DNA from: Knoellia sp. S7-12 | GTDB lineage: Bacteria > Actinomycetota > Actinomycetes > Actinomycetales > Dermatophilaceae | DNA: 64,000 nucleotides | NCBI RefSeq assembly: GCF_040518285.1 | Contig: NZ_CP155449.1 | Coordinates: forward strand, 744,001-808,000 | Reading direction: 5' to 3' | Shown: positions 61,784 to 64,000 of the stretch, piece by piece | Numbering within the stretch: the first letter of the stretch is position 1 | Layout: every line of letters begins with the position of its first letter | The notes under the pieces: model-generated | What the model saw: only the letters and a program-made list of their open reading frames with translations | Told to the model about the DNA's origin: nothing | Databases searched by the model: none | Position numbers and translations under genes: made by a program

Positions 61784-63112
61784 ATGACAACGACGTCCCC
61801 GCGGTTGTTCACCCTCGCAGCGGCTGCTCTGCCGTTGACACTTCTAGCGGCCTGCTCCGGCGTGGCGGGGGGTGGCGCAGAGAATGACTCCGACACAAAA
61901 GGCGGTCGCGTGAGCCTGCTCTTAGTGGATCAGCCGTCCACGAAAGAGTTGCAGTCAACTCTCATTCCCGAGTTCGAGCGTTCCAGCGGGATCGACGTCA
62001 GTGTCGAGATCGTCCCTGAGTCCGGCCTCGACGCCAAGCTCGCCACGGCGATGTCCGGCAACCAAGCGCAGTACGACGTCGTGATGACCGGTGCCAAGAA
62101 CCTTGGCACCCTTGTCTCCTCCGGGTGGTTGCAGCCGCTGGATGACCTCGTTGCCAAGTCCGACGAGGCCTACACAGCGGGGTTCCCCGAGACACTCATA
62201 CAGAACCTCAAGATCAGCGACAAGAGTTACGCAATGCCCTACCAGGTGGGCGCAGATATGCTCTTCTACAACAAGGACCACCTGACAAAGGCCGGCCTCG
62301 ACGCTGCGAACCCCCCCAAGACCCTCGACGAAGTCGTTGCTGCAGCTGCCAAACTTAAGCAGGCCTCCAAGGTTACGCCGTTTGTCGCCCGGGGCTCGCG
62401 CGAGGGCAACGAGAACTCGTTCAGTTGGCTCATGCTGTGGTTCCTCGAGGGCGGCCGCTGGCCCGAGAACGCCAAGGGAACTGTCCAGCAGGACGCTGCC
62501 GTCCTCACCGAGGCACCAGCCATAAAGGCTACTGAGGCCTACTTCAAGCTCCTCGGCGAATTCGGGCCGGATGGCGCAGCGAACTACACGTTCGCTGAGG
62601 CTCAGAAGGCCATGCAGGACGGAAGAGCATCGATGTGGATCGATGCCGCGCAGCTTGGCCCGGCACTCGAAGGTGACGGATCCAAGGTCGCCGGCAAGGT
62701 GGGCTACCAGGCTTTGACTGGCAAGGGTGGAGACGACTACAACGTGGGCGCGGTCTGGGGATTCTCGATCGCCAAGGCCACCCAAGACCCCACCGATAGC
62801 TTCGAACTGATCGAGTTCCTGACCTCGAAGGAAACTGGGGTGGCACAGGTTGTGTCAGGCACCAACGGGTCGACGGGCCGCACCGACGTGCTCGAGGACG
62901 CCGACGTGAAGAAGGCTCTTAACCCTGAGTTCGTCGCTGCCCTCACCGAGGCCATCGCGCACACCAACCCCGCCTACACGCCTAACATCCCGGAGGGACC
63001 GCAGATCCGTGGCGCCCTCGCCTTGAGCCTTAGTCAAGGGCTCACCAGCACTCGCGACGCAGCTAAGACAATGAAGGCCGCCAGCGACCAAGTCAAGGGC
63101 ATCTCCAAGTGA
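61784..63112 (+). CDS. sugar ABC transporter substrate-binding lipoprotein (family 1)
   Basis: A 442-residue extracellular binding protein. The lipoprotein signal with lipobox LLAACSG is clear, and the body (IPEFERSSGIDVSVEIVPESGLDAKL, YDVVMTGAKNL, MPYQVGADMLFYNKDHL) is that of MalE-like family 1 proteins for oligosaccharides, polyols or sugar acids. AAAGGAG lies 10 bases before ATG 61784. Its stop overlaps the next GTG, so the second permease is translationally coupled. Confidence 0.92.
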   Translation: MTTTSPRLFTLAAAALPLTLLAACSGVAGGGAENDSDTKGGRVSLLLVDQPSTKELQSTLIPEFERSSGIDVSVEIVPESGLDAKLATAMSGNQAQYDVVMTGAKNLGTLVSSGWLQPLDDLVAKSDEAYTAGFPETLIQNLKISDKSYAMPYQVGADMLFYNKDHLTKAGLDAANPPKTLDEVVAAAAKLKQASKVTPFVARGSREGNENSFSWLMLWFLEGGRWPENAKGTVQQDAAVLTEAPAIKATEAYFKLLGEFGPDGAANYTFAEAQKAMQDGRASMWIDAAQLGPALEGDGSKVAGKVGYQALTGKGGDDYNVGAVWGFSIAKATQDPTDSFELIEFLTSKETGVAQVVSGTNGSTGRTDVLEDADVKKALNPEFVAALTEAIAHTNPAYTPNIPEGPQIRGALALSLSQGLTSTRDAAKTMKAASDQVKGISK

Positions 63113-64000
63113 CGGCCACGCCGCTCGGTCGCCAGGCTGACCCGACGGGTCGGCCCAGCCGTCTCAGTCGCGTCCGCCAGGCGACCGACGGCGACGGAGC
63201 GTTCTATCTGCTCATCGTCCCCCCCTTCCTGATCCTTTTCCTCCTCACTGCCGTACCCCTGGTATCGCTGATCTGGACGTCGATGCAGGAATGGAACCGC
63301 GCCTCACCGGTCCCGCCGGACTTCATCGGGCTGAGCAACTTCACGGCGCTGATGGGGGACGCCGCCTTCTGGAAGGCGGCCGGCCTGACGGCATACCAAG
63401 TCTCGGGCACGGTGATTCTCCAGATCATCTTCGGCTTGGGCATAGCCCTGCTGTTTTCACGGCAGTTCCGTGGCGTAGGACTCGCGCGCGCCCTTTACCT
63501 AGTACCGATGATGTGCGCGCCCGTAGTCGTCGGGCTTATGTGGAGAGTGCTGCTGCAGACGGACAATGGACCCGTCAACCGCATGCTGGCTGTGATCGGT
63601 ATCGGTCCTATCGACTTTCTCGGCGATCCCGCCCTCGCCATGCCCTCCGTGATCGGGACTGATCTGTGGCTCTCAACCCCCTTTGTGGTCATCATCCTGC
63701 TCGCCGCCCTGCAGGCGATCCCTCAAGAAATCAGCGAGGCCGCGAGGGTCGACGGTGTTAGCCCTTGGCAGATGCTGCGCTGGATCATCTTGCCCATCAT
63801 CAAGCCGATGATCATCCTCGCAACGCTCTTCCGGACCATGGATGCCATTAAACGGTTCGACACGATCTACGTAATGACCGGCGGCGGCCCAGGCAACTCG
63901 ACCGAGACGCTCGACTTGCACGCCTTTGCCTACGCGTTCACCTACCTCGACGTCGGCAAGGGAGCAGCTATCGCTGTCGTCATGCTCGCCCTGATCATCG
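63109..64000 (+). CDS. carbohydrate ABC transporter permease (MalF type), truncated by window edge
   Basis: Starts at GTG 63109 inside the binding-protein stop (GTGA) and stays open to base 64000, giving 297 codons. YLLIVPPFLILFLLTAVPLV is the first helix; the EAA loop is ISEAARVDGVSPWQMLRWIILPIIKP, followed by the MTGGGPGNSTETL loop diagnostic of UgpA/MalF-type subunits. Only the last few residues are missing, as the family is about 300-310 long. It pairs with the MalG-type subunit encoded at the operon start. Confidence 0.9.
   Translation, partial: MTATPLGRQADPTGRPSRLSRVRQATDGDGAFYLLIVPPFLILFLLTAVPLVSLIWTSMQEWNRASPVPPDFIGLSNFTALMGDAAFWKAAGLTAYQVSGTVILQIIFGLGIALLFSRQFRGVGLARALYLVPMMCAPVVVGLMWRVLLQTDNGPVNRMLAVIGIGPIDFLGDPALAMPSVIGTDLWLSTPFVVIILLAALQAIPQEISEAARVDGVSPWQMLRWIILPIIKPMIILATLFRTMDAIKRFDTIYVMTGGGPGNSTETLDLHAFAYAFTYLDVGKGAAIAVVMLALII

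Noticed and set aside
1..64000. CRISPR arrays, rRNA operons, transposase or integrase genes
   Set aside because: No regular repeat-spacer pattern, rRNA sequence or recombinase motif was found on either strand.

Overview
The window is high-GC bacterial DNA with many GTG starts and many genes joined by ATGA or GTGA stop/start overlaps. IclR regulators, DUF2510 and excalibur domains and a MalT-like LuxR giant also point to an actinobacterium, probably Micrococcales-like (inference; no rRNA or intact tRNA is present).

Bases 1-24,554 are an aromatic-catabolism region. The lower meta-cleavage genes come first: 2-hydroxypentadienoate hydratase (cut by the window edge), acylating acetaldehyde dehydrogenase and 4-hydroxy-2-oxovalerate aldolase. 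A lactonase-like metallo-hydrolase, a tandem SDR pair, an aldehyde dehydrogenase and a Bcr/CflA exporter follow. The upper part (8.2-19.7 kb) holds two hydrolase/flavin-monooxygenase modules in mirrored order. Between them lie an IclR regulator, a NitT/TauT-type ABC importer, a flavin reductase fused to an IclR-like sensor domain and an extradiol dioxygenase. Together these could hydroxylate a phenol, cleave the catechol, hydrolyse the product and yield pyruvate and acetyl-CoA. Two more IclR regulators lead into a gentisate-type set: FAD hydroxylase, cupin dioxygenase and FAH-fold hydrolase.

Bases 24,621-39,601 are two divergent operons of CoA-ester chemistry. The leftward one encodes an MmgE/PrpD protein, a cyclase-family hydrolase, a CitE-like lyase and a CoA-transferase. 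The rightward one encodes a ThDP decarboxylase, acyl-CoA dehydrogenase, second MmgE/PrpD, HMG-CoA-lyase-like enzyme, second CoA-transferase, aldehyde dehydrogenase, enoyl-CoA hydratase and an MFS carrier. The combination resembles a complete route for an unidentified carboxylic or dicarboxylic acid, and I do not recognise it as a named pathway.

At about 40.1 kb there is what looks like the last 21 bases of a tRNA gene (tRNA-Lys type, minus strand) followed by a hairpin. This may be an attachment-site scar, with accessory DNA to its right. Beyond it are an excalibur/HNH membrane nuclease and an excalibur lipoprotein, a decayed two-component system (nonsense mutation in the kinase, frameshift in the receiver), and a cupin-XRE regulator. 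Next come an ABC exporter, a MalT-like regulator, a thioredoxin-reductase-like oxidoreductase, an MFS transporter, an SDR flanked by pieces of a GlxA/AraC regulator, a serine hydrolase, a DJ-1-like protein without its cysteine, and an intact GlxA/AraC regulator.

After 1.2 kb with no recognisable gene, a sugar-type ABC importer operon starts at 60,903, probably on a leaderless mRNA, and runs off the right edge.

The most notable observations are the reductase-IclR fusion, a paralogue of the meta-cleavage hydrolase that has lost two triad residues, the SDR pair with one catalytically dead member, the unassigned CoA-ester cluster and the tRNA-end scar. All functional calls rest on motif recognition and remembered family features; no search was run.
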